A stretch of DNA of 64,000 bases from Brachionus plicatilis (lineage: Eukaryota > Rotifera > Eurotatoria > Ploima > Brachionidae): the NCBI GenBank assembly GCA_010279815.1, contig QEOQ01000508.1, positions 6,290,904 through 6,354,903 on the forward strand. The letters are read 5' to 3'. Under the pieces are notes generated by a model. That model searched no databases. It was not told the DNA's origin and worked only from the letters and a program-made list of their open reading frames with translations. Each line of letters opens with the position of its first letter. Position 1 is the stretch's first letter. Shown one piece after another: positions 43,366-56,000 of this stretch. Made by a program: the position numbers and the translations under genes.

Positions 43366-43986
43366 TCAAAATTTATAATGTTTTTCTTCGCCATTTAAAG
43401 CGTTTCTTGGATACTGTTTGGGGGCCTTGAAACATATAAAAATTATTTGTTAATAAAATTTTTTTAAAATAACTTACGAGAGGTACAAAGCATTTTTTGT
43501 CCCATAGAAAAAGATTAAGACCAATGTAAGCAAAGCCGCCGAAGCAAAACCAGAATATTATTTGAGAAAAACTAACTCTTGGCTTTGCTAAGGTGGCTTT
43601 GTCTGCAGTTATTTGCTCTTGAGTCACATTGATCGGTTCACCATAGTTCCTTTTTAAATAGGGATCGTCGTAATCGCCCCAGTCTGATTTCATATCTGTC
43701 GAAACGGATCCCAAATTTGGATAATCACCAAATCCAAAACCGTTGTCAGGATAAGGCTCGTAGTCTTCGGGTCTAAAAAAATTAAATTTTAAATAAAATA
43801 TATTTTTAAACCAATGTTATGTTACTTTAGACCATATTTTTTCGCTGCAGCTATTCGCTCAGCTTCTGTTTTTGGATACGGACCTGGCTTGAAGTCTTTG
43901 CCAAATACCAAATTTGGTTTTGAGCACGAAAACGCACGAGCTTGATTGAACAAGATCGATGAACGAACCAATGCTAAACGATTCAT
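43366..43986 (-). CDS. NDUFB8: NADH dehydrogenase 1 beta subcomplex subunit 8 (NDUFB8/ASHI)
   Basis: Three exons join in frame: 43826-43986, 43478-43772 and 43366-43425, with 53- and 52-nt introns; total 171 aa (human 186). The order of motifs follows NDUFB8: a basic mitochondrial leader (MNRLALVRSSILFNQARAF), PGPYPKTEAERIAAAKKYG, EDYEPYPDNGFGFGDYPNL, LKRNYGEPINV, a membrane segment (IIFWFCFGGFAYIGLNLFLW), and after the last splice APKQYPRNALNGEEKHYKF, matching vertebrate GPKQYPYNNLY. It is an accessory subunit of respiratory complex I in the inner membrane. An AG (TTAATTAG) lies 2 nt before the ATG. Confidence 0.93.
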
Positions 43987-44889
43987 TTCTAATTAAATAA
44001 ATTATTGAAATTAAATTTGTTTTAAAGACTCTTTAGATATTGTATTGCTTTACATTCAGAGGGTAATTATCATGAAAAAATCTAAATTTGAGCAAAATTA
44101 ACTATAAATTTATTTTTAAAGCTTGCCATAACAATCAAAATTTTAGTTTTTAAACAAAGTTCTTTTTTTAATCTAATTTTTTTAGGTATTTAATAACAAA
44201 TTTTAACATTTAGAATTTTTTTTCAATGAATTTTTTGATGATCCTGAAAGCAAAGTGTGCTTTTTGTTAAAAAGAAGTTAAAATATTTTGTATTATATTA
44301 ATTTTAATTCAAAAAGTTAAGGTATTCACAGTATTCTATTGCAAAAAGGAAAATGATCCCGGAGACGGCTTTTTATTCTCAAAAAGCATGATTGACAACT
44401 ACAAACATGGTAGAAAAGACTTCAAAAAAAAATATTTTTTTGTCTAAATTCCACTCGAATAAGTTTCAATGTGATATGGTACATGGATAGGTAATGACAT
44501 TTAAATATTAAAAAAACCATTTTCTTCTTTGTGCTTTTTTGTAAATTAAACGGGAATAGGGCTTTAATTAAAAAAATTACCATAAAGTACAAAAAATACA
44601 AAGAAGATTTTTACTTTTTAATATTCTCGTTGCCTGTTCTTCATATAGTAAACGAAATGAATATAATTTAAGAAGAAAAACAGAAAAATTAAAATTTTAT
44701 ATAGCTATTAATGTTATTTTTGATAAATTTTTTTAACAAATTTATTTTCAAATTAAGAAGATTTTGTTATCAGCGAATAATCCATGTGTATTGTCAAGGA
44801 TGACAATGCATCGATTAATAAAAAAAATTAAGATAATCGTAGAATTCTCAATATCATCCCTTGAATAAATTCAGGCTCAGATCTTATTC
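43987..44889. other. A+T-rich intergenic stretch
   Basis: No supported feature before the microsatellite-tailed LINE remnant. Confidence 0.4.

Positions 44890-44892
<3 letters not shown>

Positions 44893-44951
<59 letters not shown>
44893..44951. repeat. (AAT)n microsatellite
   Basis: About 19 nearly perfect AAT units. It sits at the presumed 3' end of the minus-strand LINE remnant that follows, as a retrotransposon tail. Confidence 0.95.
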
Positions 44952-44953
<2 letters not shown>

Positions 44954-45400
44954 GCTGCTTTTTATAGCAATTAAGCATGGTTCTTTAAGAACCATTGATA
45001 TTTTAGTCGGAGAACTTAAGATGATGATTTGAACGAATAAAAATACATGTAGAAAGATACAGAGGAACGGGGTAGATAAAATTTTAAGGCTATTAAAGGA
45101 AAAATGTTAATTTTTGAAGACTGTCAGGGTGGAGTTTGTTCCATTTGGAGGTAACTTTAATCGGTATAAATTTTTCATTGATGAACATGACGAAGAGAAA
45201 CGAGCTGAACCTTAGGAGACTGCACTTAGGAGATCATAACAGTTGGAGTAGATTTTACCTAGCTAAACGCATTGTCTGCGGTTGGATGAAAAAGCCATGA
45301 CACAGTTAATGAGGTTTGATGAGATGATGGGATTTCAATCTATTGGAAGAGGAGGATCTTATCAAGATTCTTATAGCGAATCCGGTAGTTTTGTGAAGAA
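44952..45400 (-). mobile_element. LINE 3'-end remnant
   Basis: On the minus strand a frame reads INEKFIPIKVTSKWNKLHPD, matching the pattern FF..RV...WN.LP near the C-terminus of CR1/jockey-type LINE ORF2 proteins. It ends in a (TTA)n tail (44893-44951 on this strand). The sequence is less A+T-rich than its surroundings. Stops occur further 5'; the reverse transcriptase itself is gone. Confidence 0.5.
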
Positions 45401-46403
45401 TTCTCTTAAAAAGATCAAAACAGGGTCTTAACTCAAATTAATTCAGATTCCTAAGAAAAAACAGGATCTTAAAAGATCTTTCTGATGTTTAAAAAAAATT
45501 ATTTTGAGTTTCCTAAAAGTTCTAAAAGTTTTATCAAAACAAAAGAAATTTAATTTTTTTTTCTTTATTTAAAAAATTCAATTTTAGATTAGATACTTTT
45601 GAAAAAATCAATCTCAGCTAAAAATTAATTTTTTAGTTTTTTTAAAAAACAATTTTAAGATAGTTTTCCTTGTAAAATTGAAAAAAAAATTTTCAAAAAT
45701 TCAACTTGTCGAAATCTCGAAGAATATTGTGATTAAGAAGTTCCAAGATTATTTCTTTCCAAAACCTAAGCACTAATTTCAAATACTGTAAATAACTTTA
45801 TTATGCTAAAAGTTGAAAAAAATAGGGTTATGAGGAATTCTAATATAAGTATAACAATAATCCAACAATTCTTAAAAATATCTTGACTTGATCTTAAAAA
45901 TGAAATATTATCTAGGTTTATCAGGAATCTTTTTAGAATGTTTAAAGATTATTGATTGTTTCCTAACCCCTTTTTGACATTGGCAATAAGAAATGTAATT
46001 TTCTTTAAAGGAATTGTCTAAAGTTAAGATTTTTATTTCAAAATACCGGATAAAATTTTTAGAAAATATGTTTATTTCAGCAAGTTTTGAATGTGCGTTA
46101 ATATTTAAATTACAATTTTAAATGGATTTTCGGAAAAGTTTTTTCTCCTAATAGTCAAGTAAGATAATTTAACAAAAATTAAGTATTTTATTCAAACCTT
46201 AAATAAAAAATTTTGTTTCAAAATTTATTGGACTGTTTTCAATTAATTTTTGATTTCATAAATGTATATTGTATCTACTAAAAGTTACTTTAAAAAATAA
46301 TACTAAAACAAATAATTTTTCCTAAATAAATATATATATTTATTAATAATTTTGATTAAGAATCCTTTTGACTTAGATACAAACAATAATAATGACTAAT
46401 TAA
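45401..46403. other. A+T-rich intergenic stretch and CPE 3' flank
   Basis: No supported feature. The first part (to about 45480, with AACAGGGTCTTAA and AACAGGATCTTAA) may be decayed repeat. Confidence 0.4.
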
Positions 46404-47876
46404 TTACATCAAGATCTTTTTTAATATATTTCTTAATTTCCTATTATATTTATAAGAAGCTTCTGATAGCTGAAAGTCAAGGCGCATTGCTTGTGAACGT
46501 ACTTCTGATATAACTATCACATCCTCACTATTGCTAACCATCATGTCTGGTCCTACAGCTTGTATTCTGTAAATACCATCGCTAAGTAGTCTCCAATATT
46601 CACCGTTTTCATTAGTTGTCACGTGATGCTTTATTAATTCAAAATCCCCGAACACAAGGTTCTGCTTTTCGACAATTATCTTGGCATTCGACACTGGTTT
46701 TCCATCATAGTCAAGAACAAATCCTTTGATTCCAGTGTGCGATTTCCACAAAAACTCATACAAAGAGTGCATATTGTCTTTCCAGTATTGTTTAAGCTGC
46801 TTTCCTGGTGGAAACTTGTCGCAGCCAAGTTCTATAGTTAGCTCAAAGCAATTTGAGGCTAGATAATTAAAATCTTGCATTCCACCGCATACAGGATACC
46901 AATTTGCGCCGTTTGTAATTCCTTTGTCAAAGTCATCACCGATCATGTCACAATTTTTTCTCTTTTTGTCTGTCATGTTGGCATGGTTGCGGGCATAAAA
47001 CGATGCAATGTGAGTAAAAAATTCATCGTCTGGTGTAGGTGAATATTTAGTCTCATGATCACTTGAGTCATCGTACGGATAGTTGACCACCAAGTCCCCG
47101 CCATGAAAATTTGCCGATAGTATAAAGTCATTGTTTACTATCCAGTTGGCAACGGCAATGGTTTCATTTTGGTAAGGCTTCATATTACAGTCCAGATGCT
47201 TATTGTTGATTTCAAAAGAGGCTTCGGTCAAAAGATGGTCAAATTTGTTCTTATGGTCCCGGTTGTATTTATATTCATATTTGTCCAAGTCGGGAAAATT
47301 TCTGTTCAAATCAACATTGTTAAAGTTGGTTCGTCCAACTAGCCAGTCGGTGACGCCCACTTCCCTAAGCATTTGTTCCATGGTGGTAAATTTGGCCGGT
47401 TTTTGGACACTCCATTTTTTGAATTCATTCAAAACAGCCATGTTCCAACCATCTGGATTCATGGTTGGCAACAAATGAATTCTGGTCGTTTCAACTAGCT
47501 TTACCACATCCGGGTTATTGTCGAGATAAAGGTCACATAGTTGCTGTGCAAGTTCGACCAGCAGTTCTCGGCCAATGACTTCGTTGCCGTGCATATTGGC
47601 CACATACTTGAATTCAGGCTCCATTGGCTCATGTTTTTCCGGGTGATCCGAAAACACTATTACTCTCAAGTGGGTGTTGTTGGCTGATTTGCGGTCTAGA
47701 TCATATATGTGAGTAATGTGCGGGCATTTTTTGTGGATAGTGGACAAAATTTCAAATATTTGCTCATTTGTGTGATGATTGTCCAAGTGAATTGGCTCTG
47801 GGGATAAAACAGGCTCAATCGAATAGCTATTTATTGCGGCCAGATAAAAAAGGATACCTAATACTCTTATTAGCAT
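46404..47876 (-). CDS. CPE: carboxypeptidase E-like prohormone-processing metallocarboxypeptidase
   Basis: This 490-residue single-exon protein has a signal peptide (MLIRVLGILFYLAAINSYS) and an M14B peptidase domain: EPEFKYVANMHGNEVIGREL gives zinc ligands His96 and Glu99, LNRNFPDLD the substrate-binding region, LSANFHGGDLVVNYPYD the third zinc His258, and NCFELTIELGCDKFPP the catalytic Glu349. A transthyretin-like domain follows (TGIKGFVLDYDGKPVSNAKI to about 465). It ends in a basic amphipathic helix (SYKYNRKLRNILKKILM), as in CPE, where it helps membrane sorting. CPE trims C-terminal Lys/Arg from neuropeptide intermediates in dense-core vesicles. Overall it resembles CPE more than CPN, CPM or CPD, though an insertion near 155-175 is unusual. 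Confidence 0.9.
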   Translation of the reverse strand: MLIRVLGILFYLAAINSYSIEPVLSPEPIHLDNHHTNEQIFEILSTIHKKCPHITHIYDLDRKSANNTHLRVIVFSDHPEKHEPMEPEFKYVANMHGNEVIGRELLVELAQQLCDLYLDNNPDVVKLVETTRIHLLPTMNPDGWNMAVLNEFKKWSVQKPAKFTTMEQMLREVGVTDWLVGRTNFNNVDLNRNFPDLDKYEYKYNRDHKNKFDHLLTEASFEINNKHLDCNMKPYQNETIAVANWIVNNDFILSANFHGGDLVVNYPYDDSSDHETKYSPTPDDEFFTHIASFYARNHANMTDKKRKNCDMIGDDFDKGITNGANWYPVCGGMQDFNYLASNCFELTIELGCDKFPPGKQLKQYWKDNMHSLYEFLWKSHTGIKGFVLDYDGKPVSNAKIIVEKQNLVFGDFELIKHHVTTNENGEYWRLLSDGIYRIQAVGPDMMVSNSEDVIVISEVRSQAMRLDFQLSEASYKYNRKLRNILKKILM

Positions 47877-48689
47877 TTTTTTTCGAAAGAGTTAAAATCT
47901 AGTAATAACAACAAAATTCATCATTTATAAAGAAATAAAAAAACATAATACAAATTATAATAATAAATTTGAATGAAATATTGATTTTTAAAAAAATTAA
48001 CAAATTCAAAACAAAAACCTACGTAAAATTTGTATATTGAATTTGATTTTTTTTTAAATTTTTTTATTTACTGGTGTTAAATTTTTTTCGTCAATTTATT
48101 GAACGTTATTTTTTATTTTTTGTTATCTGACATCATAAATTTAATCCACAATCACAAATAATATGTTTTTAAATCTCTCATATTTCCTTTTTAGATTCTG
48201 GGTACATATTCTAAATGTTGATAATATAAAAAAAAATTAAGAGAAGAAAATCAAAAAAAATTACTAATAGCATTGGCTTTTGCTTAGTTTGTCAAATGTA
48301 ATTCACTTAATTTTTACCAAACAAAAATTCGTAAAATTTTAAGTGTATCGAGTTACCAAAATTTTAGGAAAAAAATAACTTGAATTTTTTTTCTCATAAA
48401 TAATTGAGCTTATGGCAACAAAAGAAGGAAAAAAATTGTGTTGAAATATTATTTTCTTGATTTATGATCTTTTTTGTTGCAAAACAAAAAATGAATACAG
48501 ATATACTGAATATAAATTAAATAATTGAAAAATGGTACTAATAAGAAAACATTGAAAATATGAAAAATTAAATATATATGGGATTTTAATATGAATGTGA
48601 GACTAAAATCTGATATGGGAATCAGATGAAGAAGAATAACGAATGGGTTATTCGACAATAGAAGTATCATTAGTCGCCAATTGCTGAGA
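47877..48689. other. A+T-rich intergenic stretch
   Basis: No supported feature; presumably the CPE promoter and upstream flank. Confidence 0.4.
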
Positions 48690-49190
48690 TATTAATTTGC
48701 CAAACATGTCTTAGAATGCATTTGTTGAAGTTGCAGAAACAACAGCGTCCGGGAGCTCGTTCCATAAGGATGCCACTCTCTTTGTGAAGAAGTTTTCTCT
48801 TGGCTTAGTAGATTCATCGATGAGTGATTGATTTTTGGAGCTTGACTTAAATCTGTGAAGGCATGAACAATGCTCTGTTTACTGACAATTTTAAAAAGTT
48901 GAATTGCATCACCTCTTTCCCTTCTACTTTCAAGTGTAGGGATACCAATTTTTGAAAATCTTGAGAAATAATTGATATTTCTGAGACTGGGTACTAGTTT
49001 GCTCTACGTTGGATTTTTTCCATCCTTTGTATGCTTTTCTTTTGCAAAAGATTCCAAGCTGCTGTACAGTATTCAAGATGCGGTCTTAAAAATGCAGTAA
49101 AGAGTCTTCTAAAGTTGTCCGTTGTCCAGAATTTAAAGGCATTTTTGAGTTGAGCAAGGAGTTCATTTGCCGTCTGGATTTATTCTAATT
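48690..49190 (-). mobile_element. LINE C-terminal ORF remnant
   Basis: On the minus strand a block near 49100 reads LFTAFLRPHLEYCTAAWNLL followed by KKSIQRMEKIQRRAN, then after stops a region compatible with ERGDAIQLFKIV and KRVASLWNELPD. These are C-terminal motifs of CR1/jockey-type LINE polyproteins. Several stops interrupt it. The 5' part, including the RT core, is absent. Confidence 0.65.
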
Positions 49191-49299
49191 TTTTTAATAT
49201 TTTCCAAATTAAAATTTATTTCGAAACTAAAATGATTTCGTGAAAATCAATTCAAAAAACAGAACAAAATGATAAAAAGCCTTAAATTTTTTTGTAGTA

Positions 49300-49515
49300 G
49301 TGCAACACTAGTGTTGAGAATGCAACATGGGTTAACATACACAGTTGCATTATTGACCAAATTCTGGTAAAAATCTGCAAATTTAGCAGTTATTAAATTT
49401 CAAAATATTAAAAATTAAAGAATTTTGCATATATCAATTATAATTTATATATCATTTATTTCAATAGTTGATACAACCTTGAATGTTGCACCATGTTGTA
49501 TTCACTCATTAACTT
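49300..49515. mobile_element. candidate MITE with AACATGG inverted ends
   Basis: Left GAGAATGCAACATGGGTTAA and the reverse complement of the right end (GTGAATACAACATGGTGCAA) are imperfect inverted repeats about 170 bp apart. The words resemble the inner arms of the element at 9551-9757. Confidence 0.35.
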
Positions 49516-50004
49516 ATTTTGAAATTAAAGAAAAAAATTTAAATTTTTTGTCATTTTGTTCTTTTCTTTTGTGCTGAATTTCACAAACCTCGTAAAAACC
49601 TCAAGTCAAATAATCAAACAGATTCTAAGAAAAAAAAGATATTTTTTTAATTTTCAAATCTCAGTCCATTCTTATAACTCTAAAATAAATTCATTTGAGC
49701 TTCGCTGATTTAAGGAAAAAAAATTGTTCTCAAGTACATTTTTTGAGGATCTATACTAAACTTAAGTCAAAAGTTGAGCAGACATGTCTTTAATAATTAA
49801 CCAGAATTTTACAGTATGGGAAAATTACCAATAACATTAAATATTAAATTTAAAATTAATAAATAATAAAAAATAAAAACAGAAAAAATTAGAATATTTT
49901 AAATGATTTTTTATTAAATAATATTAAATTTGTAAGTAGCTGTACTAAAAAATTTAAAATAAACTAAAAATATAATTATTGCTTTTTGGAAAAAAAAATT
50001 TCTT

Positions 50005-53000
50005 CTATTTCAAAGCTTGGTTAGCTTCTTCGACATTTAAACGACTAATAATAGCCGAATAGGTTTTACTTTCCAACATTTTGTCCGACACACCTTGAAG
50101 TTCAAAATTGTTGCGGATTTTCTTTAAAAATAAAATAAAAAACTAACTCATTTTTATATAATTTTAAAAATTACTTTAACAATCAATGTTAAACAAGCAA
50201 GCTGATACGGATGCAAGCTTATTTCTAAGCGTTCAGACAGCCAGCTATAGACCATATTTATTTGCTCATTATACCATTGCTCAAATGCTCCCAAAATAAA
50301 CAGCTCGTCATTTATTTTCTGTCTTAGAACATCCAAATTTAGTCCAATAAATGTCACATACGACTGTCCCAATTCGTTAACAGGTTTCTAAGCCAACAAA
50401 AATTAAAAAATAAAGCTAAATTTTTAAAATTATTTTACAGTTAAGGATAAAATTGATGAAATAAAAGTTCCCTCATCGTATCTGGAGAGCTTTTTGAGCA
50501 AACCGTCTAAAACGCTTAGAAGTTTGGCCACCAATTGTTTATTCATTTCAATCAATGACTTTTCAAGAACTTCATCGATTTTAGCATGGTACCGATTTAA
50601 ATCTCCACTATTTAGTCCACATAGCTTTAAAGCTTGCACTTTACAGTCTATTACCACATTTACCATGACACAGCACTCTTGTGGAAAAACATAATCGGTA
50701 CCGGTCGTCAAAAGAATGATTCCTTTTTTGGTCCAACTATCAAAATGCTTCATTACTCGGCCACTGCACGCTTCGATCATATCGGCGGCCATTTGTTTCA
50801 ATCGGTTTTCTAGATGTTCGGCAAAGTCATCATCAGGCCAATGAAGGTCTTTGATGAACGATTGCAAGGCGTCTAACTTCCAGAGCATGTCTTCCGATGT
50901 TGCACAACCTTGACCACGATTTTTCCAATTTTCCTTTTCAAAACCTTTGTGGATTGATTGGCCTATAGAAGACTCCATTAAGTCAACATAGCGGACCACT
51001 AAAGGTGCAAATGCCAATTGCAAATGCTTATGAAATCGACCATCGTTAAGTGATGCTTAAAAAAATATTTTTAGAACTTTAACACTATTCCCAGTAATTT
51101 TAAAGAATTTTCAATTTTTGACGTAAAAAATTTTATACACTGTCAAAGCTGTGAAATTTAATCCTAAAATAAAAATTCGAAATCTAAAATTTAAGCAATC
51201 GAATGAATTTTAAATTAATGCTAAAAGTAAAATAATCAGAATTAAAAAAAAATTGAAATTTTCCTAATTTTAAAAAGAGCAAATAAAATGTAAATTCTAT
51301 CGAAAATACGGGCACGTACCACTTTAGAGTAAAACGCGGACTAAAAGTATAAGTTGAAAATTATATCTAAAGAATGATAGAGTTTAAATTTATTAAAGAT
51401 AAAACACGAATAAAAATGATTTTAAGTTATTGGTTTTAATTAATTATTTTTTTTTAATTTAAATCTTCTTTCTCTTTTAGTGTTCTCTTTTATATTTGTG
51501 GCATTGAAATTTTCTAGACTATAGTATAAAATATCAAAGGCCTTTTTAGCTGACAGTGATAATTCTTTTTATGTGCAAATTTTGATTTTGGTGATTGTTT
51601 CAATTAAATTAAAAAATTATTTTGAAAATATTCTTATTTTCAAAATTTTTCAAGTTTAAAAAATGTTGTAAATTTTTTCAGGTTAAAAATTTAATAAGTT
51701 TTATGTTTAATTTAAATAGTATTTAATAATGCAATCTTTAATATTTTAATTATTTTCTATTTGTCAATTTTATTGACTTTTATTTTCAACAAAATTTGTT
51801 TCCGCTAACAATTTTTTTCTGATAAATGCTTTTACTCAAGTGTTTTTTTAAAGGCCTAAACTTGCAAATTTTATTCACAAAAATCACTTAATTATTTTTA
51901 CTTACGATGATTTCTCAAGTAGTCGTTTAACAATTGAAATAATGGAAAACTGTCCCAACTGTCAGGAGCCTGTTGTTCAAGCACATGGTCCATGTCAACT
52001 GCAAATAGCGACCAAAATATCTCTTCATGTTCGACGAGTAATTCACAAAACCAAGCAAACGACTTAAAAAAAAAAATTCAAAAAAAATTTTTTAAATTTA
52101 AAAAAGGCATTTAGAGCATTAGTTATTTTTGTTAGACAACAGCTTTTAATACCTGAATGCTATCTTGTTTATAATTTTTTCTAGGATATGATTTATATTT
52201 AAATTTTTCCGAAAGCATAAAATTTAAATATTTTGATCGATTAGCCGAATCGTAACTATAAATTTTTTCATTTGGATTAAAGGTAAAACCAGAATTATTA
52301 AGAAATTTGTGGCGATGTTTGAGAATACGTTTTAACAGGATTCGGCTCTCTTCTCTAAACCTGAAATTATTCTGGCTCTTTATTTTGTGTCTCTCAAATA
52401 AATAAATCATTTTTTTATATCTATTATCAATTTTTTTGTACTTTTTACCATCAATGGGCAATCTATAATTACTGGGCAAAAGGAAATCTAGACTATTTAA
52501 ATCAATCTAGTCAATAGATTAAAACAATCTTTGTCGAGAATAAAAGTGAAAAGCCTACCTCTGAATGGTGTTCTTCGTTCTGTTGGAGCAAATCGATGCA
52601 AAGTTCTGCCAAATGGATCAAATCTTCGACCTTCTTTTTTGGAGTTGTGTCCGTATTATATAAACTGTCTGCAAAAAATAAATCCATTTACAAAAATGTT
52701 CGTAAATAAATAAATTACATTTAGAGGGTGAAGATAGATTGATTTCTCCTTTACTTTTTTGAATAAAGTATTAAAAAAGAGGTAACGTTTAATGCAAGCA
52801 TGTAAGTACATAAAAAAGTGCAATGAACATTTAAACATTTAATTTAAATATTAAATAATTTTACCGTTTTCATCTAGTTTATGTTTGTCGCCTGTTAAAA
52901 AAATTAAAAATTATTTTTTTTGGCCAAAATTTTCTAACAAAAATAAACAAAGTACAAGTCCAGTATTAAAAATGAACAATCAGCTACATTAAGCATTGTA

Positions 53001-56000
53001 TTGCTCATTTAATAAAAATAATTAAAACTTAAATCTAGATACTGAAAAAAAAACCTATTAAACTAATCAAAAGGTTTTTTTAACAATTAAAATAAATTTT
53101 TACAAAATGCTTCTTTTACAACAGAATAATAAAAATACAAAATAATTATTTAGCAAATTTTTTAACCAAAATTCGCATCAGTTTTTAAGTGACTGAAATT
53201 TAAAAATTAATCGAAATTAGCATTTGATATTAGAAAAATCGAAAATGAAAATATTTTTTAATTAGGGTTAAGTTAAACATTAGTATTCTAAAGTAATAAA
53301 ACCTTCCATTTGGATTCTGCAATTATTTTAAATTTGAGATGTGTTTTATGATCAATTTAGTTTTCACTAAATAAAAAGAATAAATAAACTTATTCAATAA
53401 TATTATCATACTTTGTTTTTATAATGTTATTTATTTCTGATGCTTTTTAAAATTCTCTTGGTCATTTTATTAAAAAGTCATTAAAATAAGATTTGCTTTT
53501 CTGTGAAGCAGTGTTTTGTAACAAAGTTAACCTTATTGAACTAAATTGAACATTGAACTATTTAATCAATTTTTAAAAGAAATTTATCGAATACTAGTTA
53601 ATCTTGAATTCATAAAAAACTTTATCTTTATTATTTTAAGCAAACTAAATTTTTTAAAATAAAATTAAAAAATTTTTATTAAGTCATTTTTAGACGGTAT
53701 TTTGCCCGAATATTTGAAATTTGCTAACGTCTCGCCTTTGCATAAGAATGGTCCACAAACAAATGTTTCAAATTATCGACCAGTATTTTAAAAATATTTT
53801 ATTATTTTATCGACCAGTATTTTAGGTCGTGGGAAAATTTACGGAGATCTTGAGGAACGAAATCATGATTTTCTAGTTATTAAACAACCTAATAAACGAG
53901 AAGCAGCATTGGTTTGTACCTGGTAAATCATGTACTACAAATTTGATTGAATTTATTGACAGAGTAACATATGAGATCGAGAGAGGAAGTCTGAGCCTAT
54001 GGCATAGTCAATGAGCCATTTGAATGGATTTGAGAAGAAAGCAAAGAATAGTTCTTGGTGATGTAGTATCGGAATGGGAAGAAGTAACAAGTGGTGTCCC
54101 TCAAGGATCGGTTTTAGGGCCTATTTTGTTTGCTAATTATATAAGTAATCTATTAAACTCAATTCAAAGCCCGTGTTCTTTATGCAGACGACATGAAGAT
54201 GTCAGGGGTGTTTAACAAGAATGAATTGTGGTCCACTTAACTTCAAAATGATCTTGTCGTACTAAGCAATTAGACGACAAAATAGCCTATTAAACTAAAT
54301 GTGTCGAAATGAAAACAATGTACATCGGCGGACACATGTATATAGGACTGGTTATACATTTCCAATCTCAGATGGCGACGCTATCGTCAAGGAACTTTTG
54401 AGGAAAAGGAGCTTGGTTGCCTCAAAGTTGTCTCAAATGACTTAAAATGGAACAAACAGTGCTCCATCTGCGGCTTCCAAAGCCAATAGAATATATGATC
54501 AAATTGAAAACTCGTTCGTATGTTTAGATAAAAAAAACATTTAGACTCCTGAACACAGTGCTGGTAAGACCACATATTGAAAACGTTGTAAGTGTCTGGA
54601 ACCCTTCAACGAAAGCTAACATAAATATTGTTGAAAGAGTCTAAAGATCGCCGAAGCTAGAAAAATGTCCTAAAGAGATGCTGTAGCAAGAAAGACTTAT
54701 GAATTTGGATTCAATAAGATTGGAAGACCGTAGAACAAAAGGTGACTTTATCCAAATGTTTAAAGTAGTCAACGGTCATGAGAAGATCAACATAATGAAT
54801 GGAGTGAACCTATCCAAAAGTTTTAAGCTTAACCTAAAAACAAAACACGACATGAAACTGGTGAGAGAAATCAGTAAGCGTGGTTCATCCAGATACAGCT
54901 TCTTGAAAAACAGAGTGGTTGCAAAGTGAAATATTCTGCCGCAGAGTGTTGTCGACGCAAGAACAGTCAATAGTTTCAAAGTGAGCATTGACAGAGAAGT
55001 TTTTGGCATGGATCAAAGAAAGAGAAGAAAGACTGGCACAAGTCCTAAATAAGAGCTAAATGCAAAAAGCCGTTAGTATAGATTGCTATGCTGCATTTAG
55101 CTCTCACTACTGCAACTACTAAATCAATTTAAATTATATTTTAATATTGAATTTTTAAAACTTTCATGTAAACTAAAAACACTGAGCTAAGAATACTTAG
55201 AAATTTACCAAATACCTTCTCATTCAACTAACCAGTTTCTTATATTATGTTTCTGATTGTGAATTTAGAACTTTTTTTTTAAAATATTTTAAACAGTTAA
55301 GTGAATTTTGAATAAAACTGGAAAAAAAATTAAAAATAATTAAACTTTTAATGACCCAAATATATTTTTTCAATGAAAAACACTGGTAAATTTAAATTTT
55401 AAATAAAAATTAAATTTTCAATTCAAAATTATGAACATGTTTCTGTTGTAACTTAAATATTTAAGATACTCTAATGTCTCTCATTATTCGTATTCTATAA
55501 TAAAAATTTTTCAATTTTCAAATTTTGTATTTTTCAATTAGATTTTTAATATTTTAATTTTTGAAAATTTCTTTAAGAATCTTATCTGTCTGAATTCTTT
55601 AACCAGATAAAAAGCAGACTTGATTTTAAGTCACAAGTCTTGAGCCATGTCAAGTAATGACTTTTGTTAAAATATCTTTTCATAACCTGAATTAAACTTT
55701 AGTGACTTTGATTTAAATTTAAAATTTAAAAGCAAGTCTGATAAAAAGATTGAAGGGATCTAACCAAGAACACTGTCATTTAAGCTCTAGTTGATTAATT
55801 ATTTACTGAAACACAGAACTATTAAAACAAAAAATTCAACACTTAAATCCAACTATTAATTAAATACTAGGAAAAGCTCAGGAGAATTTCTCTTAAAAGA
55901 CCATAAATTTGACAAAAGAATACAAATTTACCTTCAACTTTGGCCACTTGTGACAAACGTGTATAATTAACCAATGCAGCATTTTCCAGACATTTTCTTA

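Noticed and set aside
43373..43428. Read-through frame of NDUFB8 exon 2 ending MFQGPQTVSKKRF
   Set aside because: The frame reached by reading through the intron does not match NDUFB8; splicing at CTC|GTAAGT gives APKQYPRNALN, which does.
48449..48670. A 73-aa minus-strand hydrophobic ORF
   Set aside because: Composition is that of translated T-rich DNA and no ATG-context or splice support was seen.
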